Source: CAYYNP01 sp964472545
GTDB lineage: Bacteria; Planctomycetota; Planctomycetia; Pirellulales; Thermoguttaceae
Assembly: GCA_964472545.1 (NCBI GenBank)
Contig: CAYYNP010000357.1
Location: forward strand, 1 to 9,588
Reading direction: 5' to 3'
Length of the DNA stretch: 9,588 nt
Each line of letters starts with the position of its first letter. The first letter of the stretch is position 1. Of the stretch, positions 1-5,286 are shown piece after piece. The notes below the pieces were generated by a model that had not been told where the DNA came from, did no database searches, and was given only the letters and a program-made list of their open reading frames with translations. The translations under genes and the position numbers were made by a program.

Positions 1-32
1 GTCACCCCCTCACCCCGTCACTCCCTCACTCC
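1..32. repeat. C-rich 8-bp tandem repeat (four units)
   Basis: Positions 1-32 read as four 8-base units of the form (G/C)TCAC(C/T)CC: gtcacccc, ctcacccc, gtcactcc, ctcactcc. Viewed as 16-mers, the two halves differ at two positions. The repeat overlaps the stop codon (10-12) and the last codons of the methyltransferase-like gene, so it supplies the tail of that protein. It lies at the window edge and may continue to the left. Confidence 0.7.
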
Positions 33-1011
33 ACCGATCCTTCAACCTCACAAACTCCTCGAACATCGCCGCGGTCGCCTCCCGCGTGGTGCCGATGGCC
101 TCGTCGAAGCCGTAGTTGAAGACGATGAAGCCGCCCTCGGGCGTCGACCAGTTTTCGACGAGTTGCTGCACCTCGGCCCGAATCGCGTCGAGATCACCGC
201 CGGGCACGGTGGCCTGAATATCGGCGGTCGTTAGGAAGCAGACTTTGCCGGCGAACTGCCGCCCGAGTTCTTCGATGCCGTACGCCTGGGGTTGCTGCAG
301 GTTCAGCACGTCGATGCCCAGGTCGATGAAGTAGGGCACGAAGTCGTTGACCTTGCCGCAACTGTGCAGCATGAAGTGCCAGCCGTGGCCGTGTACGGCG
401 TCGACCATCCGTCGATAACGCTCGAAGAAGAAGTCCTCGAACATCCGTCCGCTGATGAACGTACCCTGCTGCGTGCCCCAGTCGTCGGTGCAGAACAGCC
501 CGTGGACGCGGTCGCCGAAGCGGCGGTGCAGTTCGTCGAACATATCGAGCTTGAATTCGAGGATCATATCCAACACCCGCTCGATCTTCTCCGGCTCGAG
601 GTGGAAGTCGGCCAGGGTGTCGGTGAAGCCGTGCAGCATGTGCAGCCGCTCGATCAGATTGAAGTGGCAGGCGATCGCCACGTAGCGGTCGTCGGCTTCG
701 GCCAACGTCTCGTCGATCCGCTCGAAGTAGAACGGGTCGCGCGGATTGGGCGGGCGGTAGGCGTTAAGCGCGGCCCAGTCGGCCAGCGGATGGTGGACGA
801 CCTGGCCCATGTTGCGCGTTTCGGTCACCGCCCAGCCGCATCCCCAGTCGTCCTCGACGGCGTTGTCGAAGTTCCAGCCCTTCGCCCCACGGTCCATCTC
901 CCAGCAATCGCAGACGTCGCTCGGCGCGTCGTCGACGATGTCTTGCCAGAAGGGCAGCCTCGGCGGCCGGCGGAATTCGATTGCCCGGGCGACGATCTCA
1001 CGGCGTTGCAT
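10..1011 (-). CDS. Uroporphyrinogen decarboxylase (URO-D) superfamily protein, methyltransferase-like
   Basis: This is a 333-aa protein of the URO-D fold superfamily, which holds HemE and the Zn-dependent, corrinoid-linked methyltransferases (MtaA/MtbA type). The start chosen is the ATG at 1011, because GGAG (1019-1022) lies 7 nt upstream and MQRREIVARAIEF is a family-like N-terminus. The frame stays open to an ATG at 1107, but those 32 extra residues are low-complexity and have no family look. Visible motifs are TDDWGTQQG (about residues 175-183), LHSCGKV (about 215-221; the H-x-C pair matches the Zn-ligand motif of MtaA/MtbA) and DVLNLQQPQ (about 234-242). The late Cys that serves as a third Zn ligand in MtaA/MtbA is not seen; the corresponding end reads GGFIVFNYGF. 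The N-terminal Arg-rich substrate motif of true HemE is not recognisable, so haem synthesis is unlikely. The likely role, by inference, is corrinoid- or folate-linked methyl transfer in the cytoplasm; the substrate is unknown. The gene runs divergently from P-II. Confidence 0.88.
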   Translation of the reverse strand: MQRREIVARAIEFRRPPRLPFWQDIVDDAPSDVCDCWEMDRGAKGWNFDNAVEDDWGCGWAVTETRNMGQVVHHPLADWAALNAYRPPNPRDPFYFERIDETLAEADDRYVAIACHFNLIERLHMLHGFTDTLADFHLEPEKIERVLDMILEFKLDMFDELHRRFGDRVHGLFCTDDWGTQQGTFISGRMFEDFFFERYRRMVDAVHGHGWHFMLHSCGKVNDFVPYFIDLGIDVLNLQQPQAYGIEELGRQFAGKVCFLTTADIQATVPGGDLDAIRAEVQQLVENWSTPEGGFIVFNYGFDEAIGTTREATAAMFEEFVRLKDRWSEGVTG

Positions 1012-1018
1012 GTCGTAT

Positions 1019-1022
1019 CTCC
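1019..1022 (-). promoter_or_regulatory. Shine-Dalgarno GGAG that sets the URO-D start
   Basis: Read on the minus strand, GGAG ends 7 nt before the ATG at 1011. The alternative in-frame ATG at 1107 lies 32 codons further upstream and its first residues have no family character. This site therefore supports the shorter protein. Confidence 0.6.
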
Positions 1023-1060
1023 ACAAAGATCCTATGTAGAAATCGGGCCGCTGCGTTGAG

Positions 1061-1090
1061 CTTTCTGATTTGAAGCTTGTTTTCAGAAAG
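1061..1090. promoter_or_regulatory. 8-bp inverted repeat upstream of the URO-D gene
   Basis: The arms ctttctga (1061-1068) and tcagaaag (1083-1090) are perfect complements separated by 14 nt. The repeat lies 50-80 nt upstream of the URO-D start, so it would be an mRNA hairpin or a dyad operator, depending on where transcription begins. The function is inference from position only. Confidence 0.35.
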
Positions 1091-1122
1091 GAGCTTGGCG
1101 ATGTCATTGACCCGAAAGAGTG

Positions 1123-1128
1123 ATTCTA
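1123..1128 (-). promoter_or_regulatory. Possible -10 box (TAGAAT) for the URO-D gene
   Basis: On the minus strand the hexamer TAGAAT matches the sigma-70 -10 consensus at 5 of 6 positions, about 112 nt upstream of the ATG at 1011. No convincing -35 box is visible at normal spacing. If used, the mRNA leader would include the inverted repeat at 1061-1090. Confidence 0.25.
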
Positions 1129-1163
1129 CCAGAGTTGACCGTTGTTTGTACCTCTGCTTCGAG

Positions 1164-1267
1164 TTAGGGCCTGTCCGGAAACAACTTCGCAGTTTTTCGG
1201 GCGAATCATCACACGGAGTGTGATGGCTACCATGAAGCGGACGAAGTTGTTCCCGGACAAGCCCTTA
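1164..1267. mobile_element. MITE-like palindromic element with TTA flanks
   Basis: A left terminal repeat at 1167-1189 (gggcctgtccggaaac and on) is mirrored by a right one at 1242-1264. The 23-bp arms agree at 21 positions. TTA lies directly outside each arm (1164-1166 and 1265-1267), as a 3-bp target-site duplication would. A second perfect 8-bp hairpin (catcacac-gga-gtgtgatg, 1207-1225) sits at the exact centre. The element is 98 bp between its tips and is too short to encode a transposase. Terminal inverted repeats plus a 3-bp TNA duplication fit a non-autonomous relative of IS5-family (IS1031-type) elements. That family assignment is inference, since no parent element is in the window. 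A simple terminator is unlikely, because the element lies between two divergent genes. Confidence 0.6.
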
Positions 1268-1542
1268 GGGGAAGGAAACTGAACGTTGACGTCCGTTACG
1301 CGGTTCGGTCAGAAACCGCGACGCAAGCAGATTCCCGCTCGGCACTGCGGCAGCGTGGAACGCGGAATCTGCCGTGCGAAAGGACGATTCGGACTGCCCG
1401 AAGAGGTTGCCAAGCGCACCCACCCGGGGTTCCTCGATCGTCGGCCGTTCGGTAGACTGCACGCTCCGGGGGCTTCCGCCCTCGGCTGGTTTCGTCGAGA
1501 GATTCGACATTGTGGATGGTTGGGGTAGAGTGGAGTGGCTCG
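1268..1542 (+). other. Gene-free hairpin-rich stretch upstream of P-II
   Basis: No convincing protein gene is present here; the short ORFs on both strands have no family character and read through repeats. Several perfect or near-perfect stems follow one another: 1299-1305/1314-1320 (7 bp, 8-nt loop), 1327-1335/1364-1372 (9 bp), 1388-1392/1398-1402 (5 bp), 1466-1473/1478-1485 (8 bp with one G-U and a TTCC tetraloop) and 1494-1498/1504-1508 (5 bp). The last stem ends 34 nt before the P-II start. The stretch could be a structured 5' leader of the P-II mRNA or an unrecognised small RNA. I do not recognise a known riboswitch or RNA family in it. Confidence 0.35.
1532..1535 (+). promoter_or_regulatory. 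Shine-Dalgarno GGAG for a TTG start of P-II
   Basis: GGAG is followed by 7 nt and then TTG at 1543. Starting there gives MKQVVAVVKPF, which aligns residue for residue with the usual P-II N-terminus (M-K-x-I-x-A-I-I-K-P-F). Starting at the earlier in-frame TTG (1510) or ATG (1516) would add up to 11 residues that the family lacks. Confidence 0.75.
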
Positions 1543-1836
1543 TTGAAACAAGTCGTTGCCGTCGTCAAGCCGTTTCTTGCCGAGCAGGTGCTCGACGCGC
1601 TGGTCCATGCGCCGCTGGAGGCGTGCCACGTCTGCGAGGTGAAGGGCTACGGCCGGCAGAAGAGCTACCTCGACGAGTACGCCGGCAGCGAATACTCGAT
1701 GGCCTATTTGCCGAAGGTCGAGATCACTCTCTGGATCGACGACGCCCGCGTCGACGAAGTCGTCCGCACCATCGTCGACGTCGCCCGCACCGGGCGGATG
1801 GGCGACGGCATGGTTTTCGTGCTTCCCGTCTCGTAA
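1543..1836 (+). CDS. P-II family nitrogen regulatory protein, C-terminally shortened
   Basis: This is a 97-aa trimeric signal protein of the GlnB/GlnK family, which senses ATP/ADP and 2-oxoglutarate and controls glutamine synthetase modification, ammonium transport and nitrogen regulators. It aligns without gaps to E. coli GlnB as I recall it. The N-terminal strand is KQVVAVVKPF (2-11). The T-loop runs GYGRQK (35-40) to GSEY (48-51), with Gln39 and the uridylylation-site Tyr51 both present, then LPK ending at Lys58. The B-loop is TGRMGDG (83-89). Two oddities stand out. Residue 90, normally Lys and a phosphate contact, is Met. The protein also stops at residue 97, so the C-loop with its RIRTGE-type arginines (101 and 103 in E. 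coli) is absent. The bases after the stop are a palindromic repeat, not a shifted reading of the missing part. The start is TTG with a good GGAG. The gene is convergent with glnE, 55 bp away. I cannot tell GlnB from GlnK, so no symbol is given. Confidence 0.93.
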   Translation: MKQVVAVVKPFLAEQVLDALVHAPLEACHVCEVKGYGRQKSYLDEYAGSEYSMAYLPKVEITLWIDDARVDEVVRTIVDVARTGRMGDGMVFVLPVS

Positions 1837-1838
1837 CG

Positions 1839-1893
1839 CCGCGACCGGGGGTCGCGCCCGTATGAAGTGGGCGCTACCACCGGTCGCGACTTT
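1839..1893. repeat. Palindromic repeat between P-II and glnE, possible bidirectional terminator
   Basis: The 55-bp gap between the two convergent genes is almost wholly palindromic. It holds the stem cgcgacc-ggg-ggtcgcg (1840-1856). A second stem, gcgccc/gggcgc (1854-1859/1869-1874, 9-nt loop), competes with it. A third segment, ccggtcgcga (1880-1889), can pair with 1839-1848. The end of the unit (1876-1893) recurs at 7178-7195 with 17 of 18 bases identical and overlaps the glnE stop codon. Position suggests transcription termination in both directions, but there is no U-run beyond a short TTT. It may simply be a dispersed repeat. Confidence 0.55.
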
Positions 1894-4800
1894 ATGAGTC
1901 TTCGAAAATCTCGTCGAAGCGGCGGCGGATCTTATGCGTGGTGCGCTCGATCGCGTCCAGCAGGGCGGCTCCGTCCTGATAACGAAGCAGGTGGGCCAGC
2001 TTGACCAGTTCGTCCGGGTCTTCGGGGAGTTTGTCTCGGGCGTTGGCGTTCATCAGCCGCAGGCGGCTCTCGACCGTTCGCAGCAGACGGTAGCCGGTAC
2101 GGAAGAACTCGTGATCGCCGGCCGAAAGATGACCCGCCGCGTGCAGCGCCGTGAGTGCCGAGATCGTGTGTGATTGTCGGACACTGCGATCGCGCCGGCC
2201 GTGGCGCAATTGGAGCATTTGCACCAGAAACTCGATGTCCACGATTCCCCCGGGGCCTCGTTTCACGTTCCCCGGGCCGGCCGTCTCTTGCAGGCGCAGA
2301 CGCATCTGCCGGATGGCGTCGGCGTGGGCGCGGATCCAGCGATGGCCGAACGCCGCCTTGCCGACCGCCGCGTTGGCGGTCCGCGCCACCCGAGCCGACC
2401 CGTAGACCACCCGGGCTTTGCACAGCGCCTGGCGTTCCCAGAGCTGGCCGTCGCCTTCGGCGAAGTAGCGTGCGAACTCGGCCAGCGACGTGGCCAACGG
2501 GCCGCTGCGACCGGTGGGGCGCAGCCGGGCGTCGACCTCGTACAACCGCCCGTAGGCACCCAGCCGGCTGGCGATCTTGATGATCCGTTGTCCCAGTTCG
2601 CTGAAGAAGTGCTGGTTGGTGGTGCGTCCGGAAGACTCGGCGGCCGTGTGCCCGGCGGCCTCGTAGAGGAAGACGACGTCCAGATCGCTGTGGTAGTTGA
2701 GTTCCCGCCCGCCAAACTTCCCCATCGCCAGCACGATCAACTCGCACGGCCGTCCGCTGCGGTATCCCCGGCCGACCAACGGTTCGCCAAACCGGCCGCA
2801 GAGCTTCCGGTATTCGCGCGAGATGATCTGCCGCAAGCAGGCGCCGGCCACGTCGGAGAGTACGCCGGTGGTGGCGATCACGTCTTCCTTGCCGAGGATA
2901 TCGCGCACGCCCACGCGAAGCTGCTGGTCGTTCTTGAAACTGTGCAAGATCGGCTCGAGGTCCTCGGCCGCGTGGCACAATTCGGCCAGCGTCCGCTCGA
3001 GCCGCTGGGCCGACGCCAGCCGGTCCAACACCAGACTGTCCATCAACCCGTCGATCATGCCCGGGTTGGCGATCAAGAGGTTCGACAGGTACGGACTGTG
3101 GGCACAAATCTCGACGCACAGCCGCAGACTGGGTGGATTGAAACTGAATAGCTCCCAAAGCACGCCCTTGCCGCCGAGCGAGTCGCTCACCTTATCGAGG
3201 TTCACCAGCGTGGAGTCGGGGTCGGCCGTTTCGGCCACCGCGCGGAGCAACCGCGGAGCGATCGCCGCCAGGAAATGCCGGCAGCGCCGCGTGGAGAGGA
3301 AGCGAATCCGTTCCTCCGAAAGCGACATCAAGTTGCGATAAGCCTGCCGGACGTCGCGAAACGGGTACTTGCCCAACACTTCGGCGATCCGCTCGTCCGG
3401 CGGATCGGGATCGAGCACCAGGTCGGCCTCGGCCTCCGCCTCGGGGTCGGCACCGCCGGGGAAGGCGTCGTGCAACAGATGATCGAGGATCCGCCGGTTG
3501 AGTTCCGTCTTGCCGTTGTAATCGGCCTCGAAGGCCTCCAGGGCCGACTGCTCGGGCGTCTCTTCGTAGCCCATGCGCAACGCCAGCTTGCGCATCTCGT
3601 CCGGCTCTTGCGGCATCAGGTGGGTCTGCAAATCGAACATGATCTGCAGCCGGTGTTCGATCTTCCGCAGAAACGTGTAGTGGCCGCGCAGCAGCGTACA
3701 CTCCAGATCGCTCAGGCATCCCACACGCTCGAGTTGCACGATGGCTTCCAAGGTATTGCCCGTTCGCAGCGCGGGCAGATCGCCGCCGTTGAGCATCTGC
3801 AGGAACTGGATCACGAATTCCACGTCGCGGATGCCGCCGTGGCCGGTCTTCACGTCGTGCTCGTCGGCCCCGGCGTCGCGGGTGCGCTTTTCGATCCGCC
3901 GCTTCAGGGCCCGAATCCCGCTGATATCCGCCCGGCTGAGATAGCGGCGGTAGATCCACGGGGCCAGCCGCTCGAGGAACGCTTCGCCGAGAGCCAAATC
4001 GCCGGCGACCGGCCGCGCCTTGATGTAGGCCTGGCGCTCCCAGGTTCGCCCGCGGACGTCGTAATAGCTCAGCGCACTTTCCACGCTGCGGACCATCGGC
4101 CCCCGTTTGCCCTCCGGCCGCAGCCGCAGATCGACCCGATAGGGGCTCCCCAACTCGGTCGTTTCGGTGGTCAGCCGGACGAACTCCCGGGCGAGCCGGT
4201 CGAAGAACTCGAGGTTGCTGACCGCCCGGCGTCCGTCGGTCTTGCCGTCGTGGTCGTAGAGGAAGATCAGGTCGATATCGCTGGAGTAGTTCAGTTCCGC
4301 GCCGCCGAGCTTACCCATCCCCAGCACGACAAATCGGGCCGGCTGGCCGTCGGCCGTGCGGGGGACGCCGCGTGCCGCCTCGACCTTCCGCCAGGCAGCG
4401 ACCAGGGCCCCTTCGAGGATTGCCTCGGCCAAGCGCGAGATTTGCAGCGTGACCAGCCCCAGGCTTTGCTCGCGGATAATATCGCCATAAGCAACTCGCA
4501 ACGTCTCGCGCCGCTTGAACCGGCGCAGCGCCCGCAACACGGCCCCTTCGTCGTCGAGCGCTTCGATCTCGGCCGTTAGGTCGCCGACCAGCAATTCGCG
4601 GGAGATTGGGGCACCCTCGGTCAGCCGCAGCACGTCGAAGGCCTCCTGGTCGGCGATCAACAGATCGCTCAAATGCTGGCTCGAGGCGAGGATTTGCAGC
4701 AGGATCGGCATCGCCCCGGGCCCGCGCTCGAAGAAAGTGCCCACGCCCAGCGGGTTTCGGGCGGCCGCGATGAAACTCTCGAAATTGTTCAGCGCCATAT

Positions 4801-4996
4801 CCGGATCCGCACACCCAGGCAGGTGTTCGGCAAGCTGATCGCAGAGCACGGCCAACAGATCGAGCGTCAGCCCACAGGTCAGCATCCGGCCCAAGTTGGC
4901 ATGCGCCCGCTTCACGTCGGCCACTCCCCAACTCTTCAGCCACCCGGCCGCGGCGTCGGGATCGTCGAGATATCGGCTGAGCGTGGGGAGGTCCAT
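1892..4996 (-). CDS. glnE: Bifunctional glutamine synthetase adenylyltransferase/deadenylylase
   Basis: This 1034-aa cytoplasmic enzyme adds AMP to, and removes AMP from, the regulatory tyrosine of glutamine synthetase, under control of P-II and glutamine. Two nucleotidyltransferase domains are visible. The N-terminal (adenylyl-removing) one has VLGMGKLGG (224-232) and SSDIDLIF (238-245), followed by RLRPEGKRGP (291-300), WERQAYIKAR (319-328) and GHGGIRDVEF (385-394). The C-terminal (adenylylating) one has VLAMGKFGG (755-763) and HSDLDVVF (769-776), followed by RLRPTGRSGP (824-833), WERQALCKAR (853-862) and GPGGIVDIEF (914-923). The catalytic Asp pairs are present in both halves. The protein is somewhat longer than the E. 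coli enzyme (about 946 aa); part of the extra length is an acidic linker near 515-535. The ATG at 4996 has no clear Shine-Dalgarno, but the N-terminus (MDLPTLSRYLDDPDAAAGWL) is plausible. The gene lies downstream of the exported-protein gene on the same strand, with a 290-bp gap, and converges on P-II. Confidence 0.97.
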   Translation of the reverse strand: MDLPTLSRYLDDPDAAAGWLKSWGVADVKRAHANLGRMLTCGLTLDLLAVLCDQLAEHLPGCADPDMALNNFESFIAAARNPLGVGTFFERGPGAMPILLQILASSQHLSDLLIADQEAFDVLRLTEGAPISRELLVGDLTAEIEALDDEGAVLRALRRFKRRETLRVAYGDIIREQSLGLVTLQISRLAEAILEGALVAAWRKVEAARGVPRTADGQPARFVVLGMGKLGGAELNYSSDIDLIFLYDHDGKTDGRRAVSNLEFFDRLAREFVRLTTETTELGSPYRVDLRLRPEGKRGPMVRSVESALSYYDVRGRTWERQAYIKARPVAGDLALGEAFLERLAPWIYRRYLSRADISGIRALKRRIEKRTRDAGADEHDVKTGHGGIRDVEFVIQFLQMLNGGDLPALRTGNTLEAIVQLERVGCLSDLECTLLRGHYTFLRKIEHRLQIMFDLQTHLMPQEPDEMRKLALRMGYEETPEQSALEAFEADYNGKTELNRRILDHLLHDAFPGGADPEAEAEADLVLDPDPPDERIAEVLGKYPFRDVRQAYRNLMSLSEERIRFLSTRRCRHFLAAIAPRLLRAVAETADPDSTLVNLDKVSDSLGGKGVLWELFSFNPPSLRLCVEICAHSPYLSNLLIANPGMIDGLMDSLVLDRLASAQRLERTLAELCHAAEDLEPILHSFKNDQQLRVGVRDILGKEDVIATTGVLSDVAGACLRQIISREYRKLCGRFGEPLVGRGYRSGRPCELIVLAMGKFGGRELNYHSDLDVVFLYEAAGHTAAESSGRTTNQHFFSELGQRIIKIASRLGAYGRLYEVDARLRPTGRSGPLATSLAEFARYFAEGDGQLWERQALCKARVVYGSARVARTANAAVGKAAFGHRWIRAHADAIRQMRLRLQETAGPGNVKRGPGGIVDIEFLVQMLQLRHGRRDRSVRQSHTISALTALHAAGHLSAGDHEFFRTGYRLLRTVESRLRLMNANARDKLPEDPDELVKLAHLLRYQDGAALLDAIERTTHKIRRRFDEIFEDS

Positions 4997-5071
4997 GCGG
5001 GGCGGCGGTGGATCGTTGTGCGGGGCGGTTCCGTTGAGCCCGAGGGCGGGAAGTGTGAGTGCACCGAGAGA

Positions 5072-5077
5072 AGTATA
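5072..5077 (-). promoter_or_regulatory. Possible -10 box (TATACT) of glnE
   Basis: On the minus strand TATACT lies about 75 nt upstream of the glnE ATG and matches the -10 consensus at 5 of 6 positions. The same hexamer occurs upstream of the exported-protein gene. No good -35 box is seen 16-18 nt further upstream. Confidence 0.3.
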
Positions 5078-5107
5078 GGCGTTTGGGCGTTTCCGTTGTA
5101 GCGGGGC

Positions 5108-5155
5108 TCGTGAGAGTTCCGGCGTGACCGGACGGACGCAACAGGATTCTCACGA
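5108..5155. promoter_or_regulatory. Nested inverted repeat upstream of glnE
   Basis: The outer arms tcgtgaga (5108-5115) and tctcacga (5148-5155) are perfect complements. Inside them lies tccgg-cgtga-ccgga (5118-5132), a perfect 5-bp stem with a 5-nt loop. It sits 110-160 bp upstream of the glnE start. It could be an operator dyad or, if transcription starts further upstream, a leader structure. No regulator can be assigned. Confidence 0.35.
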
Positions 5156-5191
5156 ATCCCGCGACGGCCCAAGGACGCCGCCCGGCCATCG

Positions 5192-5270
5192 CCGTTTAGC
5201 CGTCGCCGGTACGGCGACGCAGCGTTCGCGACGCCGCGTTCACGTCGCCGTGCCGGCGACGGCTAAACGG
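5192..5270. repeat. Large nested palindrome, 28-bp arms each a hairpin itself
   Basis: The left arm (5192-5219) and right arm (5243-5270) are reverse complements at 27 of 28 positions, separated by 23 nt. Each arm is also a perfect 8-bp hairpin with a 3-nt loop: cgtcgccg-gta-cggcgacg (5201-5219) and cgtcgccg-tgc-cggcgacg (5243-5261). The outer tips are ccgtttagc and gctaaacgg. The sequence can thus fold as one long stem or as two small ones. It begins 16 bp past the stop of the exported-protein gene, so it could end that transcript and separate it from glnE. There is no U-run. The design suggests a dispersed genomic repeat. Confidence 0.7.
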
Positions 5271-5286
5271 TTCGTGGGCGACGCCG

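Noticed and set aside
292..1059. 255-aa plus-strand ORF
   Set aside because: It is antisense to the URO-D gene, which has clear family motifs and a good ribosome-binding site. The antisense protein is Val/His/Glu-rich with no family character, as GC-rich shadows are.
1012..1107. 32-residue N-terminal extension of the URO-D protein
   Set aside because: The ATG at 1011 has a good GGAG and a family-like N-terminus. The extension is Ser/Lys-rich and includes an inverted repeat.
1223..1282. 19-codon ORF (MATMKRTKLF...) within and past the MITE-like element
   Set aside because: GGAG is only 4 nt from the ATG, the ORF runs through a terminal inverted repeat, and there is no evidence of selection on the peptide.
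1374..1865. 163-aa plus-strand ORF overlapping P-II
   Set aside because: It is out of frame with the clearly recognisable P-II and is Arg-rich, as expected for a shifted reading of GC-rich coding DNA.
1837..1891. Frameshifted remainder of the P-II C-terminus
   Set aside because: I looked for an RIRTGE-type sequence in the other frames after the stop. The DNA is palindromic repeat and codes nothing similar.
2174..4579. Long plus-strand ORFs (2174-3151 and 3275-4579)
   Set aside because: Both are antisense to glnE, whose two catalytic domains are intact. They result from strong third-position GC.
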